A stretch of 64,000 bases of DNA from Phenylobacterium sp. (lineage in GTDB: Bacteria; Pseudomonadota; Alphaproteobacteria; Caulobacterales; Caulobacteraceae), in contig JADCAS010000017.1 in NCBI GenBank assembly GCA_020401865.1, positions 1-64,000 of the forward strand, in the 5' to 3' direction. Below, piece by piece: positions 25,701 to 33,576 of the stretch; positions within the stretch are counted from its first letter, which is position 1, and each line of letters opens with the position of its first letter. The translations under genes were made by a program, and so were the position numbers. Under the pieces are notes generated by a model. It was given only the letters and a program-made list of their open reading frames with translations, was not told the origin of the DNA and did no database searches.

Positions 25701-26288
25701 CTACTCGGCTCCGAAGGACAGGATGCGGGGCGCGCCAAGGCGCGAGACGATCGCCTGGACATAGGCGCGGGTTTCCTCAAAGGGCGGCACGCCGCCATAA
25801 CGCACCACGGCTTCGGGTCCGGCGTTGTAGGCCGCGAGTGCGAGCCGGACGTCGCCAAAACGCCGAAGCTGCCGGGCCAGGTAGTTCACGCCCCCGTCGA
25901 TATTGCTGTGGAGATCGTCGGGGTCAACGCCCAGATCGCGGGCGGTGGCGGGCATCAGCTGCATGACCCCTCGGGCCCCCTTGGGCGAGACGGCGGACTG
26001 CTGGAAGCGGGATTCCTGCCAGGCCACGGCCGCGGCGAGACCCGGGTCGACGCCGTGCCGGGCGGCGGCCTCGGCGATCAGGCTGGCCACCGCTGCGGGG
26101 GCGGGCGCGGCCATGCGCGGGACGGCGCTGAGGATAGGCTGGGCGCCGGCGGAGGTAATGACCATGGGTCCGGAATAGGTCGTCACGGCGCCATCGTCTC
26201 CGATCTCGAGAACCTGGCCTCTGGCGACATCCGGAACCGTCAGCAAGGGGGCGAGAAGAACGCCGATACCGATGGCGATGGTCCTCAC
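25701..26288 (-). CDS. virB1: VirB1-type lytic transglycosylase
   Basis: A 195-residue secreted enzyme with an SLT domain: catalytic Glu92 in AWQESRFQ, then GARGVMQLMPATARDLGV and LALAAYNAGPEAV. It opens peptidoglycan for assembly of the secretion apparatus. GTG at 26288 is preferred because it gives a clean signal peptide (MRTIAIGIGVLLAPLLTV) and has AGGA 8 bases upstream; an ATG at 26339 would add 17 polar residues. First gene of the eight-gene operon, divergent from an enoyl-CoA hydratase gene. Confidence 0.85.
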   Translation of the reverse strand: MRTIAIGIGVLLAPLLTVPDVARGQVLEIGDDGAVTTYSGPMVITSAGAQPILSAVPRMAAPAPAAVASLIAEAAARHGVDPGLAAAVAWQESRFQQSAVSPKGARGVMQLMPATARDLGVDPDDLHSNIDGGVNYLARQLRRFGDVRLALAAYNAGPEAVVRYGGVPPFEETRAYVQAIVSRLGAPRILSFGAE

Positions 26289-26464
26289 GGGAAATCCTGT
26301 CTGCGGCGCCCCTGAACGGGAACGGGAATCGAGGCGCATGATATCCCGAATTGGGCGGTGGGAGGATTACAAAGGATCAATGACGGTTGGATGACAGGGC
26401 TGGCCGCAGGATTGACATCGGGACGCCGGATTGCGTTCCCTCGGACCCAAAGGGAGGATGACGA

Positions 26465-27214
26465 ATGACGGATCTGGTCCTGCGCGAACAGCGCGGCGCG
26501 GCGGTGCATCTGGTGCTGAACCGGCCTGACAAGCTGAACTCCCTGAACGTCCCGCTCTTCCAGGCCCTTGACGCCCACGTCCGGGACATCGCCGCCAAAC
26601 CCGCCGGGGTCGCGGTGGTGGTGGTGAGGGGCGCCGGCCGCTGCTTCTCGGCCGGCCACGACCTGGGCGACATCGCCGCCGGCGAGCGGCTGCCGGAGCC
26701 GAACTTCCAGTCCAAAGTGATCGAGCGCCTGGCCGCCCTGCCCCTTCCCGTGATCTCGGCGGTCCATGGCCACTGCTACACCGGCGCCCTGGAGCTGGCC
26801 CTGGCCGCCGACATCATCCTTGCGGCGGAGAGCGCCAAATTCGCCGACACCCACGCCCGCTGGGCCCTGACGCCGGTCTGGGGTCTCAGCCAGCGCCTGC
26901 CCCGGCGCGTGGGGACCAGCAAGGCGCGGGAGATGATGTTCACCTGCCGCACCTACTCAGGCCGCGAGGCCGAGGCCATGGGCCTCGCCAACGCCTGTTT
27001 CCCGGACGAGACCTTCCTGGAAAGCGTCGACGCCTGGGTCGCAGAGATCGCCGCCAACTCGGCCTTCAGCCACGCCGCCAACAAGCGCCTCCTGGACCTG
27101 ACCGACGGCCTGCCCCTGCCAGCGGGCCTCGCCCATGAGGTCTACCGCGGCGAGGGGGTCGGACCCGACATGCGCGAGCGCATCGCCGCCTTCGCCGCCC
27201 GGAAGGGCGGCTGA
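26465..27214 (+). CDS. Enoyl-CoA hydratase/isomerase family protein
   Basis: A 249-residue crotonase-fold protein. The CoA-binding/oxyanion segment CFSAGHDLGDI and the second oxyanion/catalytic segment GHCYTGALELALAADI are present. The first catalytic Glu (GALE) is kept but the second usual Glu is replaced in ADTHARW, so hydration may not be its reaction; isomerase or lyase chemistry is possible. A strong ribosome site (AAAGGGAGG) precedes the ATG, and a TTGACA box lies at 26412. It is convergent with a CrtC/AttH-like gene. Confidence 0.78.
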   Translation: MTDLVLREQRGAAVHLVLNRPDKLNSLNVPLFQALDAHVRDIAAKPAGVAVVVVRGAGRCFSAGHDLGDIAAGERLPEPNFQSKVIERLAALPLPVISAVHGHCYTGALELALAADIILAAESAKFADTHARWALTPVWGLSQRLPRRVGTSKAREMMFTCRTYSGREAEAMGLANACFPDETFLESVDAWVAEIAANSAFSHAANKRLLDLTDGLPLPAGLAHEVYRGEGVGPDMRERIAAFAARKGG

Positions 27215-27234
27215 CCCCGGTTGACCCCTGAAGT

Positions 27235-28368
27235 CTAGCCCTTCGCCCCGTCCAGCATCTGGGTGAAACCCGCCGGGGCGTAGGGGCCGATGCAGACCTG
27301 CTCCAGCACGCCGATGCCGTTGCGGCCCTCATTGTCGCGGGTGAGCACGATCTGCTGGGTATGCAGGTGCGAGGGGGCCAGGGGGTCCAGTTGCCGGACG
27401 TCGAAGGACTCATGGCCGATGGCCAGTTCGCCCTTCCACATGCCCTGCCCCCACTCCGGATGGCTGTAGCCCAGGCCCTTCATCTGGAACTTCAGGACCG
27501 GCTCCATGCTGATCGTGCGCACGGTCCCGTCATGGTCGACAAGGTCGACCTCGCCGTAGCGGGCCAGGCGCGTACCGGGATGGTAGTCGATCCGGTGCCG
27601 GGCGGTGGCCATGCGGTGGTCCCGCCCGTCCTCGACCCCGGGTATGTCCGCCTCGCTGTCATAGAGCGGCGCGGTAAAGCCCTCGCGGACCAGGGGCCGG
27701 CCTTCGGCGTCATCGAAGAAGATGGCGTGCGAGATGTGGTCGTCCCAGAACAGGGGGGTCCACAGGAAAAAGGCGCTGGGCGGCGTTGTGCGCGGCGCCC
27801 CGCCGGTCTCCGGCTCGCCGACGTTCCGGACCCCCCAGGACCGGTCCTTGGTGCCGAGGCAGACCTCCGCATCCACCTCGATGCGGCCCTCGGGCGTCTC
27901 CACCCAGCCACTCCAGCGGCCGAACTGGTCGAAGCGGGTGGAGTCCATCACCCGGCGGGTCCCGGACCAGAGGGTCTGGCGAGCCTCCTGGAGGCTGGCC
28001 GTCCGGGCCGAGAAAACGAGGTCGCAGGACAGGCCGCTCTCGTTCGGCTCCAGAACCACGCGGGTGCGCCGCATGGGCTCAAGAACTTCCAGCCGGAAGG
28101 GCCCGACCGACATGTCCGTCCGCTCGGTCGGCGCCCGGCGCGAGCCATAGAAGCAGTACTGTCGTCCGTCCGGCTTCACGACGCTGAAGGCGCCGTCGAG
28201 TATGCCCCGGTAGGGGTAGATCGCCATGCCGACGCCGAAATAGTAGGAGGCGTCCTTCGCATAGCCGTTGAACCACGTCCGGTCGTAGACGTTGCGGTCG
28301 CTGGTCGCCGGATGAGCGATGGGCTCGGGCGTCTGGTGGATCGGAAAGTCATCAAGCCGGTTGAGCAT
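27235..28368 (-). CDS. CrtC/AttH-like protein of unknown function (copy 1)
   Basis: A 377-residue protein with no signal peptide and no membrane segment. Beta-rich sequence with many Trp, Tyr and Phe, including RTWFNGYAKDASYYFGVGMAIYP and GTKDRSWGVRNVG. It resembles the hydroxyneurosporene-synthase/AttH lipocalin-like superfamily; the motif KDRSWGVRN is nearly shared with the gene at 28922 (RDKSWGPRNW), so the two are distant paralogues. Members are often found near steroid, terpene or polyketide catabolism genes. No reaction can be named. It follows an SRPBCC gene in the same direction by 30 bases. Confidence 0.55.
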   Translation of the reverse strand: MLNRLDDFPIHQTPEPIAHPATSDRNVYDRTWFNGYAKDASYYFGVGMAIYPYRGILDGAFSVVKPDGRQYCFYGSRRAPTERTDMSVGPFRLEVLEPMRRTRVVLEPNESGLSCDLVFSARTASLQEARQTLWSGTRRVMDSTRFDQFGRWSGWVETPEGRIEVDAEVCLGTKDRSWGVRNVGEPETGGAPRTTPPSAFFLWTPLFWDDHISHAIFFDDAEGRPLVREGFTAPLYDSEADIPGVEDGRDHRMATARHRIDYHPGTRLARYGEVDLVDHDGTVRTISMEPVLKFQMKGLGYSHPEWGQGMWKGELAIGHESFDVRQLDPLAPSHLHTQQIVLTRDNEGRNGIGVLEQVCIGPYAPAGFTQMLDGAKG

Positions 28369-28398
28369 GGCGGATCTCCCTGGGTGGCGGCGAAGGGT

Positions 28399-28812
28399 TC
28401 AGGCGAGGCCAAGGGCCCGCTTCATGGCCTTCAGGTTGCCCCGGCAGAATTTGGTCATGCCCTCCGTCGCCGCTTCCAGCTGCGAGGCGTCCTTCGGCTG
28501 GAAGCGCACGCGCAGGACGATGGCGCAGCTTGCGTGCCCGCCCGGCTCCACCGAGACGGTGGAGAAGTAGGCGTCCATGTCCGGGCGATCGAGGGTGTAG
28601 GTGTAGTGGTGCGGCCCCTCGTCGGTCATCAGCTCCGAGACCGTCCGGCCGCTGGGCATGGTCAGGGTACGCACCTTGCCCTTGGGGGTGACCTCGGTGG
28701 ATTCGGCCTCCACCAGGCCGGCCCACTTGCGGATGCCGGAGAAGTCCCCGATCACCGCCCAGACCGCGTCTGCAGTCAGCGGAATGTCCTCGCGGAAAGT
28801 CAATTCCTGCAT
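28399..28812 (-). CDS. SRPBCC/START-fold small-ligand-binding protein
   Basis: A 137-residue polyketide-cyclase/Bet v 1-type protein. The N-terminal strand-helix region contains ADAVWAVIGDFSGIRKW, followed by antiparallel strands and a C-terminal helix (ATEGMTKFCRGNLKAMKRAL). It should bind a hydrophobic ligand in an internal cavity. GGGGAG precedes the ATG at 28812. It lies between two CrtC/AttH-like genes on the same strand, so all three may handle one hydrophobic substrate. Confidence 0.75.
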   Translation of the reverse strand: MQELTFREDIPLTADAVWAVIGDFSGIRKWAGLVEAESTEVTPKGKVRTLTMPSGRTVSELMTDEGPHHYTYTLDRPDMDAYFSTVSVEPGGHASCAIVLRVRFQPKDASQLEAATEGMTKFCRGNLKAMKRALGLA

Positions 28813-28921
28813 GATTTTCTCCCCTGTGTTGGAGAGACTGCAGCACATCCGGCCGCCGACCGGAAGCGCGGAAAACCTGAACACCAGACAGAGGTGCGCG
28901 GAGCGCTCCAGCGACCCGGTC

Positions 28922-29935
28922 CTACTCCCTGACGTTGTGCCAGGACTCGGCGATGCCGAAGCCCTCGCGGCCATCCATTGTGAATCGGGCCAGGCCCTCG
29001 TTGACGAAGGTGGCGCCCCCCGGGAAGGGGATCTTGGTCGGGCACATGTTGATCACCCGGCCTTCGATGCGGACCTCCCGGCCCTTGCAGGTGCGCGCGG
29101 TCATCGAGACCGTATCATGGAGGATGGACCCGGGCCGGAAGGTGGTCTCGACACGAACGTCCTCCAGGGTATCCATCCCTTCCCCGTCCTGGATCCAGCC
29201 GGAGCCCAGCAGGGTCCCGTCGGACCGTCGGAAGCAGGAGCCTCCCAGTGAGGTCCCGGCGCCGAAGTTCATGGAGAACCAGAAGACGAAGGGGTTTGGA
29301 GCGGCGGCGGTCGAGAGGGCGGGACCGGTCGAGGCGGCGCCCGAAGACCCGCTGGACGATCCGCTCCAGTTGCGCGGGCCCCAGGACTTGTCGCGCACGC
29401 CAAAGCCGTCGAAGGCGATTTCCTCCCCGCCGATCGCCAGCCGGCCCGTCGCGCGCAGGCTCTGTTCGAAGTGGCCGTGGGCGCCTTTCGCGGCGAAGTG
29501 CGGCTCGGTCAGGGCGTCGATGTCCACCTGCATGGAGAGGTGCGCCGGAGTGTGCCAGCCCTCGGGGCGGAGCTTGGCGCGGGTCATCAGGATGGCCCCG
29601 TCGGGAATGTCCTGGGCCGGGCCCTCGTAACTGACGGTCCAGCGGCGGAAGGGGTCCTCACAGGCCAGGGCCAGGTTTCCGACCTTGAGGTCGCCATCAT
29701 AGGCGGACAGATCCTGGCCGATGTCCCGCCGGCCGTAGGTGAAGGCCACCCGGCTGCCGCCCAGGTAGACGGCGTGCAGGGCGTCGGCCCAGCCGTTCCC
29801 GGGCCGGAAGCCCATGCGGGTGAACATGCCGACCCTGGTCTTCGGGTCGACGAAGTTGAAGTAATAGCTCTCGCTCCAGGCCCGGTCTTCGCCGGTCGGA
29901 TGCATAGCCTCGTCTGTGCCCGTGACGGTGGTCAT
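28922..29935 (-). CDS. CrtC/AttH-like protein of unknown function (copy 2)
   Basis: A 337-residue soluble protein beginning MTTVTGTDEAM, with SYYFNFVDPKTRVGMFTRMGFRPG and the motif GFGVRDKSWGPRNW, which parallels the copy at 27235. A low-complexity Ser/Gly/Ala insert (about residues 190-215) interrupts the fold after that motif. It belongs to the same beta-rich superfamily. The start at 29935 gives a sensible N-terminus. It heads the leftward cluster with the SRPBCC gene and copy 1, and is divergent from an aldo/keto reductase gene. Confidence 0.55.
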   Translation of the reverse strand: MTTVTGTDEAMHPTGEDRAWSESYYFNFVDPKTRVGMFTRMGFRPGNGWADALHAVYLGGSRVAFTYGRRDIGQDLSAYDGDLKVGNLALACEDPFRRWTVSYEGPAQDIPDGAILMTRAKLRPEGWHTPAHLSMQVDIDALTEPHFAAKGAHGHFEQSLRATGRLAIGGEEIAFDGFGVRDKSWGPRNWSGSSSGSSGAASTGPALSTAAAPNPFVFWFSMNFGAGTSLGGSCFRRSDGTLLGSGWIQDGEGMDTLEDVRVETTFRPGSILHDTVSMTARTCKGREVRIEGRVINMCPTKIPFPGGATFVNEGLARFTMDGREGFGIAESWHNVRE

Positions 29936-30088
29936 TCCGGAGTCTCCCCATGAACCTGTCCGTGCCGCAGGCTGCGGTGACAAATGCGGGTATACAGTGA
30001 CCCTTGGGCTCCTGCACTCCTGGAACCCGGCTTCCCTCGGGAAGTCGAGCCCGTCATGATGGCCCTTAACGGGGTGAACCGCCCCCAA

Positions 30089-30105
30089 CCGACCCGCGGG
30101 GTCGG
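30089..30105 (+). promoter_or_regulatory. Leader hairpin before the aldo/keto reductase gene
   Basis: A perfect 7-bp stem, CCGACCC/GGGTCGG, with a 3-base loop lies just before the Shine-Dalgarno-like AGAGGAGG (30111-30118). It may affect initiation or message stability. Confidence 0.3.
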
Positions 30106-30133
30106 GACCTAGAGGAGGTTTGAGACAAGGCCC

Positions 30134-31042
30134 ATGACCCAACTTCCAAGTCCGCCCCGCATGCGCGCCCTCTACCCCGGCGGCCCAGAGGTTTCCTCGG
30201 TCGCCTGGGGCATGTGGCGCTTCGCCGGAGACGATGTGGCGGCGGCGGAGGCGCGCGTCCAGGCCGCCCTGGACGCCGGCGTCACGCTCTTCGACACGGC
30301 GGACATCTACGGACCCGACAATGGCGAGCCCTTCGGCGCGGCGGAGGCCTTGCTCGGGCGGGTGCTGGCCGGCAATCCGGGCCTGCGGGACCAGATGGTG
30401 ATCGCCACCAAGGGCGGCATCTCCATGGGCGTGCCCTACGACTCGAGCGCCGGCTACCTCGGCGCCGCCATCGACGCCTCACTGGCGCGGATGGGCGTCG
30501 ACCATGTCGCGCTCTGGCAAATCCACCGCCCGGACATCCTGACCCATCCCGCCGAGATCGGAGAGGCCCTGCTGGCGGCCCACCAGGCGGGCAAGATCGG
30601 CGCGGTCGGCGTCTCCAACTTCACGCCCTGGCAGGTGGAGGCCCTGGCCGCCCACCTGCCCCTGCCGATTGTCTCCTGCCAGCCGGAATTCTCACCCCTG
30701 GCCGTGGCGCCGCTGGGCGACGGGGTGCTTGACCAGGCGATCGCCCGGGGTATGGCGGTGCTGGCCTGGTCGCCCCTCGGCGGCGGCCGGCTGGGCAATC
30801 CCGCCGATGAGCGCACACGCGCGGTCGCTGCGGCCCTGGACGCCAAGGCCAAGCAGGCGGGTGTCAGCCGCGCCGCCGCGGCCTACAGCTGGATCATGGC
30901 CCATCCGGCCCGGCCCATTCCCATCGTCGGGACCCAGTCTGTGCCGCGGATCGCCGAGATTCCAGACGCCTACACGCCCACCTGGACCCGGGCTGAATGG
31001 TATGAGGTCCTGGTCGCCGCCCGGGGAGAACCGCTGCCGTGA
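30134..31042 (+). CDS. Aldo/keto reductase
   Basis: A 302-residue NADPH-dependent oxidoreductase with the TIM-barrel tetrad visible as DTADIY (Asp, Tyr), IATKGG (Lys) and WQIHRPD (His), and the C-terminal cofactor region IPIVGTQSVPRI. Similar to YdhF-type reductases. It overlaps the next gene (GTGA), an LLM flavin monooxygenase, so both likely act on the same carbonyl- or sulfur-containing substrate. The substrate is unknown. Confidence 0.82.
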   Translation: MTQLPSPPRMRALYPGGPEVSSVAWGMWRFAGDDVAAAEARVQAALDAGVTLFDTADIYGPDNGEPFGAAEALLGRVLAGNPGLRDQMVIATKGGISMGVPYDSSAGYLGAAIDASLARMGVDHVALWQIHRPDILTHPAEIGEALLAAHQAGKIGAVGVSNFTPWQVEALAAHLPLPIVSCQPEFSPLAVAPLGDGVLDQAIARGMAVLAWSPLGGGRLGNPADERTRAVAAALDAKAKQAGVSRAAAAYSWIMAHPARPIPIVGTQSVPRIAEIPDAYTPTWTRAEWYEVLVAARGEPLP

Positions 31043-32109
31043 CCCAAGCCCTGCCGCCCTGCGAAGTCTCCTGGTTCTCCGCACTCTGCGACGACGACTA
31101 TGAGTTCCTCGGCGTACCCGACCCGGCGCTGAAGTCGAGCTGGGAGCACTGCCGAGACATCGTCCTGCAGGCCGAGGCCGGCGGCTTCGACAACATCCTG
31201 CTGCCCTCGGGCTACGAGCTGGGCATCGACACCACCGCCTTCGCCGCGGCGATTGCGCCGATGCTGAAGCGCATGCGCCTCCTGATGGCCGTACGAATCG
31301 GCGAGATGTGGCCCCCGCAACTGGCGCGCCAGATCGCCACCATCGACCGCATCCTCGGGGGGCGGCTGACGGTGAACATCATCTCGTCCGACATGCCCGG
31401 CGAGAAGCTGGCGTCGGGTCCGCGCTATGCGCGCACGGTCGAGGCCATGAGCATCCTGAAGACGCTGCTGAACGGCCAACCGCTGGACCATGACGGGGAT
31501 TTCTGGAAGCTGAATCTGGATCCGCCGCGTATCGGCACGGTTTCCGGCAAGGCCCCCCAGCTCTACTTCGGCGGCCTCTCGGAGGATGCACGCGCCGCGG
31601 CCGCCAAGGGCTGCGATGTGTACCTGATGTGGCCGGACCGGCGCGAGGCGGTCGCCGACATCATCGCCGACATGACCGCTCGTGCGGCGCAGCACGGCCG
31701 CAAGCTCAGGTTCGGCTACCGGGCCCATGTGGTGGTTCGCGACACCGAGGCCGAGGCGCGCGCGGCCGCCGACCGCCTGCTCTCGAAGCTGGATGCCGAT
31801 GCAGGCGCTGCGATCCGCGCCAAGTCGCTCGACTCCACCTCGGTGGGCGTCCAGGCGCAGGCGGCGCTGCGCGAAAGCGCGGCCGATGACGGCTATGCCG
31901 AACCGAACCTGTGGACTGGCATTGGCCGGGCCCGGTCAGGCTGCGGCGCGGCGATAGTCGGTGATCCGGACCAGGTGCTGGCCAAGCTGAACGACTACCG
32001 GGCCATGGGCATCGAGGCCTTCATCCTTTCAGGCTATCCGCACGCCGCCGAGGCGGACCTGTTTGCCCGCCATGTGCTGCCGCGTCTTGAGCACGGCCCG
32101 CTGGTCTGA
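31039..32109 (+). CDS. LLM-class flavin-dependent monooxygenase (SsuD-like)
   Basis: A 356-residue luciferase-like barrel enzyme. It shares features of alkanesulfonate monooxygenase SsuD: an early WFSALCDDDYE, MAVRIGEMWPPQLARQIATIDRILGGRLTVNIISSD, and the phosphate-binding GRARSGCGAAIVGDPDQV. It uses reduced FMN and O2 to cleave C-S bonds or carry out related oxidations; a separate flavin reductase is required and is not adjacent. The GTG start overlaps the preceding stop. The gene ends at a hairpin. Confidence 0.8.
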   Translation: MTQALPPCEVSWFSALCDDDYEFLGVPDPALKSSWEHCRDIVLQAEAGGFDNILLPSGYELGIDTTAFAAAIAPMLKRMRLLMAVRIGEMWPPQLARQIATIDRILGGRLTVNIISSDMPGEKLASGPRYARTVEAMSILKTLLNGQPLDHDGDFWKLNLDPPRIGTVSGKAPQLYFGGLSEDARAAAAKGCDVYLMWPDRREAVADIIADMTARAAQHGRKLRFGYRAHVVVRDTEAEARAAADRLLSKLDADAGAAIRAKSLDSTSVGVQAQAALRESAADDGYAEPNLWTGIGRARSGCGAAIVGDPDQVLAKLNDYRAMGIEAFILSGYPHAAEADLFARHVLPRLEHGPLV

Positions 32110-32148
32110 AGGGTTGGAGAGCCAGCTGCGACGACGAGCCTGACCGGA

Positions 32149-32167
32149 GCCGCGGGATCACCGCGGC
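32149..32167. terminator. Hairpin between convergent LLM and MFS genes
   Basis: A perfect 7-bp stem GCCGCGG/CCGCGGC with a GATCA loop lies in the 66-base convergent gap. Confidence 0.45.
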
Positions 32168-32175
32168 GCAGGCGC

Positions 32176-33453
32176 TCAGTGTCCGAGGCTGACCGGCGCC
32201 GGTTGGCGGTCGGCGAGGGGCGTGATCTTCGGCAGCCACAGCTGGATCCAGCCCAGCGCCAGCAGGTAGCTGCTGCTGGCGAACAACAGGAGTGGGCCAT
32301 AGCCAAGTCCCATGGTGAGCACCTTGCCCGCAGCCCAGACGATGCCCATTCCGCCGATATTGCCGCAGAACGCGCCGAAGCTGGTGACACGCCCCACCTT
32401 GTCGGTCGGCGTCACGTCGGTGATCAGGGCGAACAGGTTGGTGGAGAACCCCTGGTGCGCCGCAAGCACCACGGCCAGGATGCCCGCAGCCGCCCAGGCG
32501 TTGGGCGCAGCCAGAGTGGCGGGCAGCACCAGAACCAGAAGGCCCGAGCCCAGCATGATCCCCTTGCGCACGCGGTCCACCGGGAGGCCCCGCGACATCA
32601 GCGCAGTCGCCAAAGTCCCGCTGATCAGGGATCCCGCAGCGGCGCCGGTGTAGGCCAGCGCGACAGGACCCCCGAGCGCCACGCCGGACACGTCAAACTG
32701 CCGGTGCATCAGGTCCGGCATCCAGAACAGCAGTAACCACCAGGTGGCGTCGGACAGGAACTTCGCGCCCGCGATCGCCCAAGTGCTGCGGTCCTTCAGG
32801 ATCGGACGGCGCGGAGCGTCCGGCTGGGCCGCGGGCGTGGGCGGGGCATCGAGGGGCGTCTTGCGCGTGGCGATCAGCCAGCAGACCGTCCAGACCACCC
32901 CGGCCAGCCCGGCCACCAGGAAGGTGCCGCGCCAGCCCAGGGGGCCCGCCATCACGGGAATGAGCACCGGGGCGCTGATCGCGCCCAGGCTGTTCACGGC
33001 ATTGATCACGCCGAACCCTGTGGAGCGCACTTCGGGAGGCAGAATCGTCGCCACCGTCTTGATCATCGACGGCGTACCCATGGCCTCGGTCGCCCCCAGT
33101 CCGACGCGGCAGAGGATGAACTGCGGGATGCTGTGAGCGAGGCCGTGGGCCATGGCCGCGAGGCTCCAGCTGAACACACCCAGCGGATTAGCCCACCTCA
33201 CGCCGATCCGATCGACCAACGGCCCTGCGAACAGCAGGCCGAGCGCCATAGCTCCCTGGAACCAAGCGCCCATCGCGCCGTAATCCTCGTCGGTCCACCC
33301 GAGTTCGGCCGACATCTCGGGCTTGAGCACCGAGATGATCTGGCGATCCACCAGGTTCAGGATGCCGGCGAAGGTCAGGAGGACGAACAGAAGCAAGCGC
33401 ATCTGCGGCGTAAGAAGGCTGCCTGCAGCCGCCAGAGTTGACCCGGTTGTCAA
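32176..33453 (-). CDS. MFS transporter, anion:cation symporter type
   Basis: About 425 residues and 12 membrane segments. It has NLVDRQIISVLKPEMSAELGWTDEDYG in the first helix, RVGLGATEAMGTPSMIKTVATILPPEVRSTGFGVINAVNSLGAI and a second half beginning SDATWWLLLFWMPDL, as in ACS/hexuronate-type carriers. A TTG at 33453 with GGGAGGGG 6 bases upstream is the best start; an upstream ATG (33540) would add about 29 polar residues and overlap the divergent promoter region. It is divergent from the Gfo/Idh/MocA gene, suggesting uptake of that enzyme's substrate. Confidence 0.75.
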   Translation of the reverse strand: MTTGSTLAAAGSLLTPQMRLLLFVLLTFAGILNLVDRQIISVLKPEMSAELGWTDEDYGAMGAWFQGAMALGLLFAGPLVDRIGVRWANPLGVFSWSLAAMAHGLAHSIPQFILCRVGLGATEAMGTPSMIKTVATILPPEVRSTGFGVINAVNSLGAISAPVLIPVMAGPLGWRGTFLVAGLAGVVWTVCWLIATRKTPLDAPPTPAAQPDAPRRPILKDRSTWAIAGAKFLSDATWWLLLFWMPDLMHRQFDVSGVALGGPVALAYTGAAAGSLISGTLATALMSRGLPVDRVRKGIMLGSGLLVLVLPATLAAPNAWAAAGILAVVLAAHQGFSTNLFALITDVTPTDKVGRVTSFGAFCGNIGGMGIVWAAGKVLTMGLGYGPLLLFASSSYLLALGWIQLWLPKITPLADRQPAPVSLGH

Positions 33454-33576
33454 GGTCGCACCCCTCCCACACGCCGGCGCATGGCTCCGCCCGCGCAACT
33501 TTTGAGCTTGCTCCGCAGCATCATCTGGAAGGATGCTCACAGTCTGTTCGCGTTGTCATATTCTTTGGAGGGACAG
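33454..33576. promoter_or_regulatory. Divergent promoter region of the MFS and dehydrogenase genes
   Basis: The 123 bases between the two preferred starts hold a -10-like TATTCT (33559-33564) close to the dehydrogenase start and ribosome sites for both genes (GGAGGG at 33567 on plus; GGGAGGGG on minus). No clear -35 or operator was found. Confidence 0.35.
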
